From Polynucleobacter sp. MWH-UH23A (GTDB lineage: Bacteria; Pseudomonadota; Gammaproteobacteria; Burkholderiales; Burkholderiaceae): a stretch of DNA of 64,000 nt. The notes under the pieces were generated by a model. That model made no database searches, was not told where the DNA came from, and saw only the letters and a program-made list of their open reading frames with translations. Shown piece by piece: positions 18,612 to 27,937 of the stretch. The stretch lies in assembly GCF_040409805.1 (NCBI RefSeq), contig NZ_CP099572.1, positions 372,001 through 436,000 of the forward strand, read 5' to 3'. Each line of letters starts with the position of its first letter. The stretch's first letter is position 1. The translations under genes were made by a program, and so were the position numbers.

Positions 18612-18827
18612 TTAATGCTCATCACCTTCTTGAGCCTTCTCATTGAGGCTCATTAGGATAGTTGCCAATAATCCATAGACCACTTCGGTTGAGATCATCC
18701 CATCCTCGTCCAGCTCGTCAATGAGGTCGTTAAGGCAGTCTTCAGTAGGTTCATTTAGTAGGGTCATGGCGCATTCGCAACCATAGTTAAAGTCTTCGTC
18801 GTTTTGGTCTTGGTGATTGTTTGTCAT
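18612..18827 (-). CDS. Small acidic protein of unknown function
   Basis: A 71-residue, strongly acidic protein (about one residue in four is Asp or Glu) with two cysteines in YGCECAM and one more in the centre. The C-terminal half, VVYGLLATILMSLNEKA, is predicted helical. It has a sensible ATG and ends three bases from the convergent dehydratase stop. I do not recognise a family; the acidic, Cys-containing composition might suit metal binding or protein contact, but this is speculative. Confidence 0.6.
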   Translation of the reverse strand: MTNNHQDQNDEDFNYGCECAMTLLNEPTEDCLNDLIDELDEDGMISTEVVYGLLATILMSLNEKAQEGDEH

Positions 18828-18931
18828 AGATATCCTTGCTAGAGGTCTCAGAATAGCAAATTACCTAGGAACTGGATACCAATTGTCGCTGCTGAGCATA
18901 GATGGCAAATGGAGGGCAAAGGTCGCATTTC

Positions 18932-18947
18932 TTGTGCAAACGCACAA
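18932..18947. promoter_or_regulatory. Inverted repeat upstream of the Mo-hydroxylase genes
   Basis: A perfect 6-bp inverted repeat, TTGTGC (18932-18937) and GCACAA (18942-18947), with a four-base spacer, lies 50 bases before the small subunit start. A -10-like CATAAT follows at 18952. It could be an operator for a dimeric regulator. Confidence 0.35.
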
Positions 18948-18996
18948 ATCTCATAATGATTTATAGTAATTCGAAAAATAAAATAAAGGAGGCAGC

Positions 18997-19494
18997 ATGC
19001 AGCTAAATATCAATGGTCAAGTCCACAATATTGACGTGGAGCCAAATATGCCCTTGTTGTGGGCGATACGGGAAGTGGTGGGTTTAACTGGTACCAAGTA
19101 TGGGTGTGGCGTTGCGCAATGTGGCGCCTGCACTGTCTATATGAATGGCGAGCCAGTGCGTTCTTGTTCTATTCCCGTCTCAGCTGTTGGCGCTGCCAAG
19201 ATCACTACTATTGAGTCGCTCTCTAAAGACAATACACATCCAGTGCAGAAAGCATGGATTGCATTAGATGTCCCTCAGTGTGGTTACTGTCAGTCCGGTC
19301 AGGTGATGGCCGCTGCAGCATTGCTCAAGCGCATTCCAAAACCAACAGATGCTGATATCGATAATGCGATGTCAAATATTTGCCGTTGCGGAACTTATCA
19401 AAAAATTCGTGATGGCATTCATGTGGCATCAGGTCAGAAAAAATTAGCGGATGTGCTGGCGCAATACCAAGCTTCTCCAGCAACACGTGGTTAA
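18997..19494 (+). CDS. Molybdenum hydroxylase small subunit, (2Fe-2S) protein (IorA-like)
   Basis: A 165-residue protein with two [2Fe-2S] clusters. The plant-ferredoxin-type cluster is held by Cys37, Cys42, Cys45 and Cys57; the second by Cys95, Cys98, Cys129 and Cys131 (CGYC and CRCG). This is the electron-transfer subunit of xanthine-oxidase-family enzymes with a separate large subunit and no FAD subunit, like isoquinoline 1-oxidoreductase IorA or aldehyde dehydrogenase small subunits. It has an excellent ribosome site (AAGGAGG). The large subunit starts 10 bases after its stop. Confidence 0.93.
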   Translation: MQLNINGQVHNIDVEPNMPLLWAIREVVGLTGTKYGCGVAQCGACTVYMNGEPVRSCSIPVSAVGAAKITTIESLSKDNTHPVQKAWIALDVPQCGYCQSGQVMAAAALLKRIPKPTDADIDNAMSNICRCGTYQKIRDGIHVASGQKKLADVLAQYQASPATRG

Positions 19495-19504
19495 GGAGAA
19501 GAAT

Positions 19505-21715
19505 ATGACACTCGAAAATACTTCACGTCGCGATTTCATTATCAAGGGCACCGTGCTTGGCGGAGGCCTCATGTTGGGTATTGGCGCTTTACCAGAAAAC
19601 GCTTTGGCCCAGGCTGGGGCGCAATATGACCCTAATACGCCTACTAAAGCTGGTGATGCAGAAGTCAATGCCTGGGTAAGCATTAAACCAGATGACACCG
19701 TTTATATTCGTATTGCTCGATCAGAGATGGGGCAGGGAACTCGAACTGGCTTGGCGCAATTAGTGACCGAAGAGTTGGAATGTAACTGGAAAAAAGTCAA
19801 AACACAGTCAGCCACACCAGGACAAAGCTTGGCACGCAAGCGCGTTTGGGGTGAGCACGGTACTGGTGGCAGTCGCGGCATCCGAATATCAGAAGACTAT
19901 GTGCGACGTGGTGCAGCAGCTGCTCGTATCATGTTGCTTCAGGCTGCTGCAAATCAATGGAATGTTCCTGTTAGTGAATTGACTGTTGATAAAGGGGTGA
20001 TTACACACATCCCATCTGGGCGCAAAACAACTTACGGAAAAGTTGCTGAGCTGGCATCTACCTTAACTCCCCCTGATCCAAAATCAATCACCCTAAGAGA
20101 TCCTCGCAAGTGGAAGGTTGCTGGTCAGCCTTACGCACGCATTGATACCGCCAATAAAGTCAACGGTACCAAGGTGTATGGTGCCGATTTGCAAATGCCA
20201 GACATGTTGTGCGCATCGGTGAAGTCCTGCCCGGTTTTTGGTGGCAAGCTTGTCAGTTATGACGAGGCAAAGATTCGGGGAATGCGTGGTGTCAAAGGCG
20301 TTGTCCAGATTAACGATAGTACTGTTGCCGTCGTGGCTGATACATGGTGGCGTGCAAACACTGCTTTGAATGCTTTGCCGATCGTCTGGGATGAGGGCAA
20401 AGCCGCCAATGTTTCACAGGCCGATATCGATAAGATGTTGCGTAATGGCTTGGATGAGCAGGGTGATTTCTGGCAGCGCAAAGTGGGTGATGCGCCTCAA
20501 GCAATTAATAGCTCCGCAAAGAAGGTCGAAGCAATTTATTACACCCCATATCGAGCTCACGTCACGATGGAGCCAATGAACGCAACTGTGAAGATTAGTG
20601 GTGACCGTGCTGAGGCTTGGGTGCCAACACAAAATGGTGAAGGCTCATTAGCGGCATTGTCAGAAGCTACCGGCATTCCTCTAGCGAACTGTGAAGTTTA
20701 TAAGCTTGACTCTGGTTGTGGTCTTGGTCGCCGTGGTTCCACTCAAGACTTTACAACTTTTGCTGCAAAAGTCGCTATGAAATTTCCAGGCACTCCTGTA
20801 AAAGTGTTATGGAGTCGTGAAGAAGATATGACCCATGACTACTACCATCCGATTGCGATGGCCAAGATGAGCGCCGGTATTGATAGCAGCGGCAATGTGA
20901 CTGGTATGCATATTAAAGTGGCAGGCCAATCTATTAACGCGACATTAGCGCCTTCAGCAATCAAGGATGGCAAAGATGAGCGGCAATTACAAGGCTTTTA
21001 TGAAAAGGGCCCCGATGCGCAACTTGGCTATACCTTCCCAACTCTCTTGACTGAATACGTCATGAAAAATACCCACGTTCCAGTTGGACCATGGCGTGGC
21101 GTTAATACAAACCAGAATGGCATCTTTATGGAATGCTTTATGGATGAGTGTGCCAAAGCGGCAGGCAAAGATCCTGTGAAATTTAGGCAAGTACTTATGC
21201 AGAATCATCCAAAGCATTTGGGGGTTCTCAATGCAGCCGCTGAAAAAGCAAATTGGGATAAGCCATTGCCTGCGGGCACCTATCGTGGCGTTGCGCAGTT
21301 TATGGGTTATGCCAGCTACTCGGCATGCGTCGCCGAAGTCTCAGTCGATGGAAAAATGGTACATGTGAAGCGCCTAGTATTCGCTTTAAATTCGGGCCAC
21401 GTCGTCAACCCTTACTTAACGCGTGAGCAAATTGAGGGTTCAGTAGCGATGGCCTTAGGTGCGATTTTCAATCCAGAAATTACCGTTGAAAACGGCCGTA
21501 TTAAGCAACAAAACCTCGATTCTTATCCTCTCTTGAAATTGGCTTCAACCCCCAGAATTGAAACAGTTCTGGTGCCAACTTATGATTTCTGGGGTGGGGT
21601 AGGTGAGCCAACCATTTGTGTCGTTGGTCCCGCTGTCGCTAATGCGATATCGGCCGCGATTGGAAGGCCTGTGCGTAACTTCCCTCTGTATAAAGAAGGA
21701 TTAACTCTCGCTTAA
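19505..21715 (+). CDS. Molybdopterin-containing large subunit, IorB-like oxidoreductase
   Basis: The start is the ATG at 19505 with AAGGAGAAG in front; a longer frame from 19451 would overlap the small subunit. The protein is 736 residues with a twin-arginine signal (SRRDFIIKGTVLGGG near residues 7-20), so the complex is periplasmic. Family landmarks include MGQGTRTGLAQLVTEEL, GTGGSRG and the late WGGVGEPTICVVGPAVANA with the Glu expected to deprotonate substrate. It hydroxylates an N-heterocycle or aldehyde using water; the true substrate cannot be told. It needs the molybdopterin cofactor (cytosine dinucleotide form in relatives). A terminator follows. Confidence 0.92.
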   Translation: MTLENTSRRDFIIKGTVLGGGLMLGIGALPENALAQAGAQYDPNTPTKAGDAEVNAWVSIKPDDTVYIRIARSEMGQGTRTGLAQLVTEELECNWKKVKTQSATPGQSLARKRVWGEHGTGGSRGIRISEDYVRRGAAAARIMLLQAAANQWNVPVSELTVDKGVITHIPSGRKTTYGKVAELASTLTPPDPKSITLRDPRKWKVAGQPYARIDTANKVNGTKVYGADLQMPDMLCASVKSCPVFGGKLVSYDEAKIRGMRGVKGVVQINDSTVAVVADTWWRANTALNALPIVWDEGKAANVSQADIDKMLRNGLDEQGDFWQRKVGDAPQAINSSAKKVEAIYYTPYRAHVTMEPMNATVKISGDRAEAWVPTQNGEGSLAALSEATGIPLANCEVYKLDSGCGLGRRGSTQDFTTFAAKVAMKFPGTPVKVLWSREEDMTHDYYHPIAMAKMSAGIDSSGNVTGMHIKVAGQSINATLAPSAIKDGKDERQLQGFYEKGPDAQLGYTFPTLLTEYVMKNTHVPVGPWRGVNTNQNGIFMECFMDECAKAAGKDPVKFRQVLMQNHPKHLGVLNAAAEKANWDKPLPAGTYRGVAQFMGYASYSACVAEVSVDGKMVHVKRLVFALNSGHVVNPYLTREQIEGSVAMALGAIFNPEITVENGRIKQQNLDSYPLLKLASTPRIETVLVPTYDFWGGVGEPTICVVGPAVANAISAAIGRPVRNFPLYKEGLTLA

Positions 21716-21733
21716 AATTTTGGCTCGTAATAC

Positions 21734-21771
21734 ATGGCTCCATCAGTCGAATGATTGTTGGAGCCATTTTT
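21734..21771 (+). terminator. Terminator after the Mo-hydroxylase large subunit
   Basis: A 9-bp stem, ATGGCTCCA (21734-21742) with TGGAGCCAT (21759-21767), followed by a T run. It covers a possible upstream TTG start of msrQ and so argues that msrQ begins later. Confidence 0.82.
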
Positions 21772-21793
21772 ATATTTGGCTTACTATGACGTG

Positions 21794-22390
21794 ATGCAGG
21801 CAAATATCAAGTTATCCAAAACTATTCTATTTTTTATTGCGCTAATGCCGCTAGCGCGCCTATTGTGGTTGGCGAACGATGATGGCCTGGGAGCTAATCC
21901 AATCGAATTTATCACCCGCTCAACAGGCGCCTGGGCTTTGGTATTTTTGTGCATTACTCTCGCCATGACTCCAATGCGAATGATCACAGGTTCTGCGAGT
22001 TGGATTAAGTATCGTCGTATGTTGGGACTCTTTTGTTTCTTCTATGCCTGTCTCCATTTTGGAATTTGGTTTTATTTAGACCAATCTTTAGATTTGCAAG
22101 CAATGATTCATGATGTTCTCAAGCGCCCATTCATTACGATGGGTTTCTTAAGCCTCGTCTTATTATTGCCCCTAGCATTCACATCCAATCAGTGGGCGAT
22201 TCGCAAGCTAGGCAGGCGATGGACTTTATTGCATAAATTGGTTTACATCATCGCTTGCACAGCCATTGCCCACTACTGGTGGCATAAGGCTGGAAAAAAT
22301 GACTTAGGAACAGTAGCAATATATGCTGGCGTGATCGTAGGCTTACTTTTTCTGCGACTGCCTGCCATTCGTAGATGGTTTGTAGCCTAG
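21794..22390 (+). CDS. msrQ: Haem-binding membrane subunit MsrQ
   Basis: I place the start at the ATG of MQANIKLSKT because upstream codons in frame lie in a terminator hairpin; the protein is then 198 residues. It has about six hydrophobic segments and the ferric-reductase-like family features: GAWALVFLCITLAMTP, RRMLGLFCFFYACLHFGIW and WTLLHKLVYIIACTAIAHYWW, whose histidines would ligate haem b. It passes electrons from the quinone pool or flavin reductase to MsrP. The partner msrP sits 7 kb upstream, an unusual separation for this pair. Confidence 0.9.
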   Translation: MQANIKLSKTILFFIALMPLARLLWLANDDGLGANPIEFITRSTGAWALVFLCITLAMTPMRMITGSASWIKYRRMLGLFCFFYACLHFGIWFYLDQSLDLQAMIHDVLKRPFITMGFLSLVLLLPLAFTSNQWAIRKLGRRWTLLHKLVYIIACTAIAHYWWHKAGKNDLGTVAIYAGVIVGLLFLRLPAIRRWFVA

Positions 22391-22412
22391 GAGTATAAAA
22401 ACCGATTAGTCT

Positions 22413-23036
22413 TTATTCGGAGAAGGCGAGTTCCGGAATCGAATTTAAATTCAATAGCTCAAGTGCAGTATCGGGAGTGGCATTGAGCCAGCGATCAAAT
22501 AAATCTGGTCGTAATGGAACAACTGTGCGCTTTTCATCTTCTGGCTTATGACAACGTCGCATGATGGGGTGTTCGCTGGCATCAATCGTTAGCATCGAGA
22601 ATGACACAATTAATTCACCTGTTTCTGGTTCGGTCCAGGTGTCCCAAATGGAGGCAATTGCCATGGGCTCTTGATTGGCTTGACCAATTTTTGTTCTGAC
22701 AGCTTTGCCAGATTCATAGCAGGGTTCATAAAAAGCATCTGCTAGTGCTAATGCAAAGTGACGTTTTGACCAAGCGTTTTTGTAAGAAGGTTTTTCGCTA
22801 ACCGTTTCAGATCGAGCGTTATAGGTTTTCCTGCCAAAATCTTCGTCTTTTGCCCATGCCGGAATGAGCCCAAAGCGAGCAGGGCCAATTGCAGTTCGTT
22901 GGGTATTGTGGCTCTTAAGAACAATCATTCCTGGATAGGTCGGAAAAACATCATGGGCGCTTGACGGTGGCAACTCTAGGTCAAAGTGGGATTTGACCCA
23001 AGCATTGTTGTCGGTAGTTAGATATTGAACACACAT
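22413..23036 (-). CDS. SOS response-associated peptidase (YedK/HMCES family)
   Basis: A 207-residue SRAP protein. Cys2, directly after the initiator Met (MCVQYL), is the residue that in this family crosslinks to abasic sites in single-stranded DNA. The ARSETVSEKPSYKNAW segment supplies the conserved Asn/Glu region and HPIMRRCHKP the catalytic His. The middle motif reads HFALALADAFYEP where most members have a Cys-Leu-Ile-Pro-x-Gly-Phe-Tyr-Glu-Trp type sequence, a moderately divergent version. I saw no SOS box in front of it. Confidence 0.88.
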   Translation of the reverse strand: MCVQYLTTDNNAWVKSHFDLELPPSSAHDVFPTYPGMIVLKSHNTQRTAIGPARFGLIPAWAKDEDFGRKTYNARSETVSEKPSYKNAWSKRHFALALADAFYEPCYESGKAVRTKIGQANQEPMAIASIWDTWTEPETGELIVSFSMLTIDASEHPIMRRCHKPEDEKRTVVPLRPDLFDRWLNATPDTALELLNLNSIPELAFSE

Positions 23037-23115
23037 AAAACTATTTTACTGACGGTTATGCCGACATGCTTATGCTAGCTGTTAACATTGAGACTCCTAA
23101 GATAAGAGAGTCCTC

Positions 23116-23931
23116 ATGAGAAAACTAGTATTTAAAAGCCTATTGATTGCTACGCTGAGTGCTGCAACAGGTTCAATTTATGCCCAGCAAAGCGGGTTGC
23201 CAATTAATGCGGCTGCTTCCGTTAATGGTGTCATCATCACGAATGATATGGTTGAGCAAGGAATTCGAGTTGCTTTATCTCAGGGTCAGAAAGATTCTCC
23301 TGAACTACGCAAAGCGGTGATCGAGAAATATATTGAAGTGTTATTACTTTCTCAGCAGGCCGAGAAAGACGGATTGGCAAATTCTGATAAGGCCAATACG
23401 CAACTAGCCATGATTCGCCAAAACTACTTAGCGGATCTAGAGTTAGCCACATTCATGGAAAAAAATCCTATTACCGATGCCGATGTGCGTGCTGAGTACA
23501 ACAAGCAGGTGGGATCTTTAGGCCCGCAAGGCATGATTGTGGAATACAAGATCAGCGATATTGCCGTTGCAAGTGAAGCAGATGCTCAAGCAGCTATGAG
23601 TCGCATTAAAAAAGGCGAAGCCTTTGATAAGGTTGCTCGTAGCGTTTCCCTTGCTCCCAATAAGGCTCAGGGTGGTGCGGCTGGCTGGGTTCAGCTCGGC
23701 CAACTTCCACAGCCGTTATCTGCTGCTATTGCCAATCTCAACAAAGGTCAGATGTCTACCCCAATCCAGATGCAACAAGCTTGGTATTTAATTAAGGTTG
23801 AGGATAAGCGTTCAAGCAAGCCACCAACATTTGAGCAGGCAGAAAAAGCTGTCAGAGCTGGTTTAATGCAGAAAAAGCAATTTGAGTTCTTATCTCAGCT
23901 TGCCAAAGATTCTAAGATCATAGTTCAGTAA
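23116..23931 (+). CDS. Periplasmic parvulin-type peptidyl-prolyl isomerase
   Basis: A 271-residue protein with a signal peptide ending near residue 24 (IYAQ). An N-terminal chaperone-like helical region (about 30-130) is followed by a rotamase domain (about 140-235) with EYKISDIAVASEADAQAAM, FDKVARSVSLAPNKAQGGAAGWVQLGQLP and the final strand WYLIKVEDKR. This is the PpiC/SurA/PrsA arrangement used for folding of exported and outer-membrane proteins. A terminator closes it. Confidence 0.88.
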   Translation: MRKLVFKSLLIATLSAATGSIYAQQSGLPINAAASVNGVIITNDMVEQGIRVALSQGQKDSPELRKAVIEKYIEVLLLSQQAEKDGLANSDKANTQLAMIRQNYLADLELATFMEKNPITDADVRAEYNKQVGSLGPQGMIVEYKISDIAVASEADAQAAMSRIKKGEAFDKVARSVSLAPNKAQGGAAGWVQLGQLPQPLSAAIANLNKGQMSTPIQMQQAWYLIKVEDKRSSKPPTFEQAEKAVRAGLMQKKQFEFLSQLAKDSKIIVQ

Positions 23932-23953
23932 AAAAGGCCCCTCGGGGCCTTTT
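23932..23953. terminator. Bidirectional terminator between the parvulin gene and folA
   Basis: A stem of about 10 bp, AAAAGGCCCC (23932-23941) with GGGGCCTTTT (23944-23953), between convergent genes. Confidence 0.85.
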
Positions 23954-23963
23954 AATTTCGTGC

Positions 23964-24452
23964 TTACTTGCGCTCTAGAGTAAGGAAGGCAAAGTGAATA
24001 TCGTTTTCAGATCCTGGCACTCGCTCAACTTCTTTCCAATCGGATGCGTTTGGGATTTCAAAGAAAGTATCCCCGCCTTCCACGTCAATATCAATTTCTG
24101 TTACATACAGACGGTCAGCTCTGTGAAACGCCTGTTTAAATAGCTGCTCTCCGCCAATCACGAATACTCTTGGTGAGTCAGAGAGGCTGGCAAGCGCTTC
24201 ATCTAGTGAGCCAGCAAGCTCTGCGCCCGCAGGCGAGTAGTCTGCATTGCGGCTTACTACGATGTTCCGACGTCCTGGCAATGGGCGACCAATGGATTCC
24301 CAAGTCTTTCTTCCCATAATGACAGGATGACCCATGGTGACGCGTTTAAAAAACTGGAGGTCAGCTGAAATTTTCCAGGGCATCTGGTTGTCGCGACCAA
24401 TCACGTGGTTACGTGAACGAGCAACAATCATGGAGATGGCAGGTTGAGTCAT
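23964..24452 (-). CDS. folA: Dihydrofolate reductase
   Basis: The start is taken as the ATG at 24452 (MTQPAISMIVA), eight bases after the thyA stop; an in-frame TTG two codons earlier is less likely. The protein is 162 residues. The family pattern is complete: the early ISMIVARSRNHVIGRDNQMPW, the HPVIMGRKTWESIGRPLPGRRNIVVSR nucleotide site, and VIGGEQLF. It regenerates tetrahydrofolate using NADPH after thymidylate synthesis by the upstream gene product. Confidence 0.96.
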   Translation of the reverse strand: MTQPAISMIVARSRNHVIGRDNQMPWKISADLQFFKRVTMGHPVIMGRKTWESIGRPLPGRRNIVVSRNADYSPAGAELAGSLDEALASLSDSPRVFVIGGEQLFKQAFHRADRLYVTEIDIDVEGGDTFFEIPNASDWKEVERVPGSENDIHFAFLTLERK

Positions 24453-24460
24453 AAACAATC

Positions 24461-25255
24461 TTATACAGCTACAGGAGCTTTGATATGTGGATGTGATTCG
24501 TAGCCAACGATTTCAAAATCCTCAAACTCATAATCAAATATTGAGTTCGGTTTTCGGAGGATGTTGAGTTTCGGTAGTGGGAAAAAGTCTCTAGATAGCT
24601 GTAAATTCACTTGCTCAAGGTGATTGCTGTACAAATGGCAATCACCGCCGGTCCAAATAAAGTCACCTACTTCTAAATTGCATTGTTGCGCCATCATATG
24701 GGTCAGCAGAGCATAGCTCGCGATGTTAAATGGGACGCCTAAGAAGATATCTGCACTGCGTTGATAGAGTTGGCAAGACAGTTTGCCTTCAGCAACATAG
24801 AACTGAAAGAATGCATGGCATGGTGCTAATGCCATACGAGGAATATCCGCCACATTCCAGGCTGAAACAATAATGCGGCGTGAGTCAGGATTCTTTTTAA
24901 TTGTCTCAACCACTTCAGAAATCTGATCAATGTGTTGCCCATTGGGTGCAGGCCATGAGCGCCATTGATAACCGTAGATGGGGCCAAGATCGCCATCTGG
25001 TGCGGCCCATTCATTCCAAATCGATACGCCACGCTCTTTGAGCCAATTGTTGTCGGTGCTACCTTTGAGAAACCAAAGTAATTCATAAATGATGGACTTG
25101 AGGTGTAGCTTCTTGGTTGTCACCATTGGGAAGCCATCAGCCAGGTTAAAGCGCATCTGATGCCCAAATACAGAGATCGTGCCTGTGCCAGTCCGGTCAG
25201 ACTTTTTAACGCCCTTAGCAAGGACTTCTTTCATGAGATCGTGATATTGGCGCAT
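24461..25255 (-). CDS. thyA: Thymidylate synthase
   Basis: A 264-residue protein, the same length as E. coli ThyA. The catalytic cysteine is Cys146 in [13 protein letters not shown]; other landmarks are [27 protein letters not shown] and the dUMP-binding HLYSNH. It methylates dUMP to dTMP with methylene-tetrahydrofolate, leaving dihydrofolate for FolA. The two genes are clearly an operon; the ferredoxin reductase gene lies 57 bases upstream on the same strand and may read through. Confidence 0.97.
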   Translation of the reverse strand: MRQYHDLMKEVLAKGVKKSDRTGTGTISVFGHQMRFNLADGFPMVTTKKLHLKSIIYELLWFLKGSTDNNWLKERGVSIWNEWAAPDGDLGPIYGYQWRSWPAPNGQHIDQISEVVETIKKNPDSRRIIVSAWNVADIPRMALAPCHAFFQFYVAEGKLSCQLYQRSADIFLGVPFNIASYALLTHMMAQQCNLEVGDFIWTGGDCHLYSNHLEQVNLQLSRDFFPLPKLNILRKPNSIFDYEFEDFEIVGYESHPHIKAPVAV

Positions 25256-25312
25256 AGGGTAGGAACTAAATTAAGTACTAAGTATTGTTAATTAATTGCT
25301 AATAAGGATAGC

Positions 25313-26356
25313 TTACTCGAATGTGGGCGACTGCACCCCAAGGGCTTTATGCAGCTTGGTGGAGGTGGTGGTGTATTGGAGCTGAATCGGCTTTTCAGGG
25401 TTCAAATAGGCGGCTGCGGCAAAGGCAGCTAAGGCAGCCTCATGAAAGCCGGACAAAATCAGCTTTTTCTTTCCGGGGTAGATATTGATATCACCTACCG
25501 CGTAAATACCCGGAATACTGGTCTGAAATTTTTCGGTATCAACTGCGATTTGCTTGCGGTCTATATCCAAGCCCCATTCAGCAATTGGACCTAATTTTGG
25601 AGAGAGTCCAAAGAAGATCAAAAGATCGTCAAGCTCTAATGATTGGGTATTCCCTTCAATATCGTCCACGGCAACACCAGTCAAAGTTCCATCTTGTACT
25701 TCAAGACCGGTAATTTGACCAATGAGCAATTGAATCTTTCCCGCATCACAAAGTTCGCGCATTTTTGTAATCGACTGAGGCGCCGCTTTAAAGTCATTAC
25801 GACGATGAATGAGGGTGATGCTTGATGCGGAGTTAGCAAAATACAAAGCCCAATCAAGTGCAGCGTCCCCGCCACCACAAATGACAATCCGTTTGCCTGT
25901 AAATTGTTCTGGCTGTTTAACGTGGTAGAAGACTTGCTTGCCAACTAGAGATTCAATGCCCTCGAGATTGAGTAGCCTAGGTTGGAAGGCGCCAACTCCA
26001 GCAGCAATAAACACAGTCTTAGCCAGAAAGGATTTGTTTTCAGAGGTCGTCAATAGAAATCGACCATCTTCTTGTTGCTCAAGACTCGTAACGTCTTGTC
26101 CCAAATGAAATTGGGGTTTAAATGGTTCGATTTGTTTTAGAAGATTGCTAACAAGCTCTCGACCAGTGCATACGGGTATCGCGGGAATATCGTAGATAGG
26201 CTTATCGGGGTAGAGTTCAATGCATTGACCGCCAATTTCTGGCAATGCATCTATGACGTGCGCCTTAATGTCTAGGAGGCCAAGTTCAAAAACTTGAAAG
26301 AGCCCCACAGGACCGGCGCCAATGATGACTGCATCAGCTTCTGTGGGGGAGTGCAA
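25313..26356 (-). CDS. Ferredoxin/flavodoxin--NADP reductase, thioredoxin-reductase-like
   Basis: A 347-residue flavoprotein. FAD-binding [12 protein letters not shown] is at the start, an NADPH-binding [15 protein letters not shown] is in the middle, and GIYAVGDI near the end completes the FAD site. There is no CxxC redox pair, which separates it from true thioredoxin reductase and matches the TrxR-like ferredoxin reductases. It should move electrons between NADPH and a ferredoxin. The 7Fe ferredoxin gene is 60 bases upstream on the same strand, a fitting partner. Confidence 0.9.
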   Translation of the reverse strand: MHSPTEADAVIIGAGPVGLFQVFELGLLDIKAHVIDALPEIGGQCIELYPDKPIYDIPAIPVCTGRELVSNLLKQIEPFKPQFHLGQDVTSLEQQEDGRFLLTTSENKSFLAKTVFIAAGVGAFQPRLLNLEGIESLVGKQVFYHVKQPEQFTGKRIVICGGGDAALDWALYFANSASSITLIHRRNDFKAAPQSITKMRELCDAGKIQLLIGQITGLEVQDGTLTGVAVDDIEGNTQSLELDDLLIFFGLSPKLGPIAEWGLDIDRKQIAVDTEKFQTSIPGIYAVGDINIYPGKKKLILSGFHEAALAAFAAAAYLNPEKPIQLQYTTTSTKLHKALGVQSPTFE

Positions 26357-26416
26357 GGCAGTTCTCTGACTTAATGAATATGGTGAGTTAATGCAATTAG
26401 CTAAAGAGCGAAGGAT

Positions 26417-26740
26417 TTACCTCTGCAGCTGATCGAGTTTGTTTTTAACGTCTTTCCATTCTTCAGCATCTGGAAGTGCTGCTTTAGATTTGGTGATTGA
26501 AGTCCAGGATGGAGCTAACTCTGCATTGAGCTTAATGAAGGCTTGTTGATCACCTGGCACATCATCTTCGGCATAAATCGCATTTACTGGACACTCTGGA
26601 ACACACACTGCGCAATCGATACACTCGTCTGGATCGATTACTAAAAAATTAGGGCCTTCGCGAAAGCAATCCACTGGGCAAACATCAACGCAGTCAGTGT
26701 ATTTGCAGCGGATGCAGGATTCGGTAACAACGTAAGTCAT
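26417..26740 (-). CDS. fdxA: 7Fe ferredoxin (FdxA type)
   Basis: The start is the ATG at 26740 ([12 protein letters not shown]), giving 107 residues, the normal FdxA length. A longer frame exists but overlaps the divergent dehydrogenase gene. Cluster ligands are in [17 protein letters not shown], which has the 3Fe-4S pattern with an altered spacing, and [12 protein letters not shown] for the 4Fe-4S cluster, followed by the usual C-terminal extension [10 protein letters not shown] to the Leu-rich end. It carries single electrons in the cytoplasm and probably works with the reductase gene downstream. Confidence 0.95.
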   Translation of the reverse strand: MTYVVTESCIRCKYTDCVDVCPVDCFREGPNFLVIDPDECIDCAVCVPECPVNAIYAEDDVPGDQQAFIKLNAELAPSWTSITKSKAALPDAEEWKDVKNKLDQLQR

Positions 26741-26837
26741 GGTTTTAATGAATGGAGCCCAAAAACGAGGGCTGCTGGGTTGTAAAACCTCAATTTTAGC
26801 CGAAATACCCCAATCTATTTGAGGTAAAGTTCCCCCT

Positions 26838-27851
26838 ATGAATACATCAACTAATACCCAAAATACTGGCGCAAAACCCAAAATATTGGTCGCTCGGGCG
26901 ATATTTCCGGAGGCTTTGGCTAAATTAGAGGCAAGCTTTGAGGTTCGATCCAATCAAGAGGATGTGATTTTCACGCCTGAACAATTGCACAAAGAACTCT
27001 CAGGAGTTGTAGGAGCTTTGGTTGCTGGTAGCGAGCGTATTGACGCTACAGCATTGGCAAATGCAAAGGATCTAAAAGTCGTTGCTAATATTTCCGTGGG
27101 GTATAACAACTTTGATGTGCCAGCAATTACTGCCGCTGGTGTCATGGCAACAAATACTCCAGATGTGCTGACTGATACCACCGCCGATTTTGGTTTCGCA
27201 CTCTTGATGGCAACCGCCAGAAGAATTACAGAGTCAGAGCATTGGGTGCGAGCGGGTCATTGGGATAAATGGTCGATTGTGAATAATCCACTCGGCATGG
27301 ATTTGCATCACAGCACTATTGGCATTATTGGCATGGGTCGCATCGGTCAAGGAATTGCTAAGCGCGCACTGGGATTTGGTATGAATGTGATTTATCACAA
27401 CCGCAGCCGTTTATCAGATGTTGATGAAAAAGCTTGTAGAGCAAACTATGTTTCAAAGGAAGAATTATTGCGTTCGGCCGATCACGTTGTCTTGGTCTTG
27501 CCCTATACCCCTGAGAATCATCACACCATTGGCGCAAAAGAGATTGCCCTAATGAAACCCACGGCAACCCTGATTAATATTGCGCGGGGCGGCATTGTGG
27601 ATGACTTGGCTTTAGCCCAAGCTTTAAGAGAGAAAAAGATATTTGCTGCTGGCTTAGATGTCTTTGAAGGCGAACCAAAAGTTAATCCTGAATTACTGAA
27701 GCTGAGTAATGTTGTGCTTGCGCCTCATATTGCTAGTGCGACAGAAAAGACACGCAGAGCCATGGTGGATTTAGCGATTGATAATGTCATAGCTGCGCTA
27801 TCTGGAAAAAAGCCACCAAGTTTAATTAATACGGAAGTTTTTAAGGCTTAG
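26838..27851 (+). CDS. D-2-hydroxyacid dehydrogenase, glyoxylate/hydroxypyruvate reductase type
   Basis: A 337-residue protein of the GyaR/GhrB group. The NAD(P) site is [16 protein letters not shown]; the catalytic Arg is in [11 protein letters not shown], Glu in DVFEGEP, and His in LAPHIASAT. The first 13 residues are a non-conserved Asn/Thr-rich leader. It reduces glyoxylate or hydroxypyruvate to glycolate or D-glycerate. It is divergent from the ferredoxin gene and ends at a bidirectional terminator. Confidence 0.92.
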   Translation: MNTSTNTQNTGAKPKILVARAIFPEALAKLEASFEVRSNQEDVIFTPEQLHKELSGVVGALVAGSERIDATALANAKDLKVVANISVGYNNFDVPAITAAGVMATNTPDVLTDTTADFGFALLMATARRITESEHWVRAGHWDKWSIVNNPLGMDLHHSTIGIIGMGRIGQGIAKRALGFGMNVIYHNRSRLSDVDEKACRANYVSKEELLRSADHVVLVLPYTPENHHTIGAKEIALMKPTATLINIARGGIVDDLALAQALREKKIFAAGLDVFEGEPKVNPELLKLSNVVLAPHIASATEKTRRAMVDLAIDNVIAALSGKKPPSLINTEVFKA

Positions 27852-27884
27852 TTAAATAAGAATCGCAACTTATTAGTTGTAAAA

Positions 27885-27914
27885 CAAAAGAGCCGAGATA
27901 TCTCGGCTCTTTTG
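27885..27914. terminator. Bidirectional terminator
   Basis: A 14-bp stem (27885-27898 with 27901-27914, core AGAGCCGAGA) flanked by A and T runs, between convergent transcription units. Confidence 0.9.
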
Positions 27915-27937
27915 TTTAATCGAGTGAAACTAGAAAA

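Noticed and set aside
19451-19504. Upstream extension of the molybdenum hydroxylase large subunit
   Set aside because: It overlaps the small subunit gene, whereas the ATG at 19505 has a strong ribosome site and begins just before the twin-arginine signal.
26741-26953. Upstream extension of the ferredoxin frame giving a 178-residue protein
   Set aside because: It overlaps the start of the divergent dehydrogenase gene, and the 107-residue form begins exactly where FdxA proteins do.
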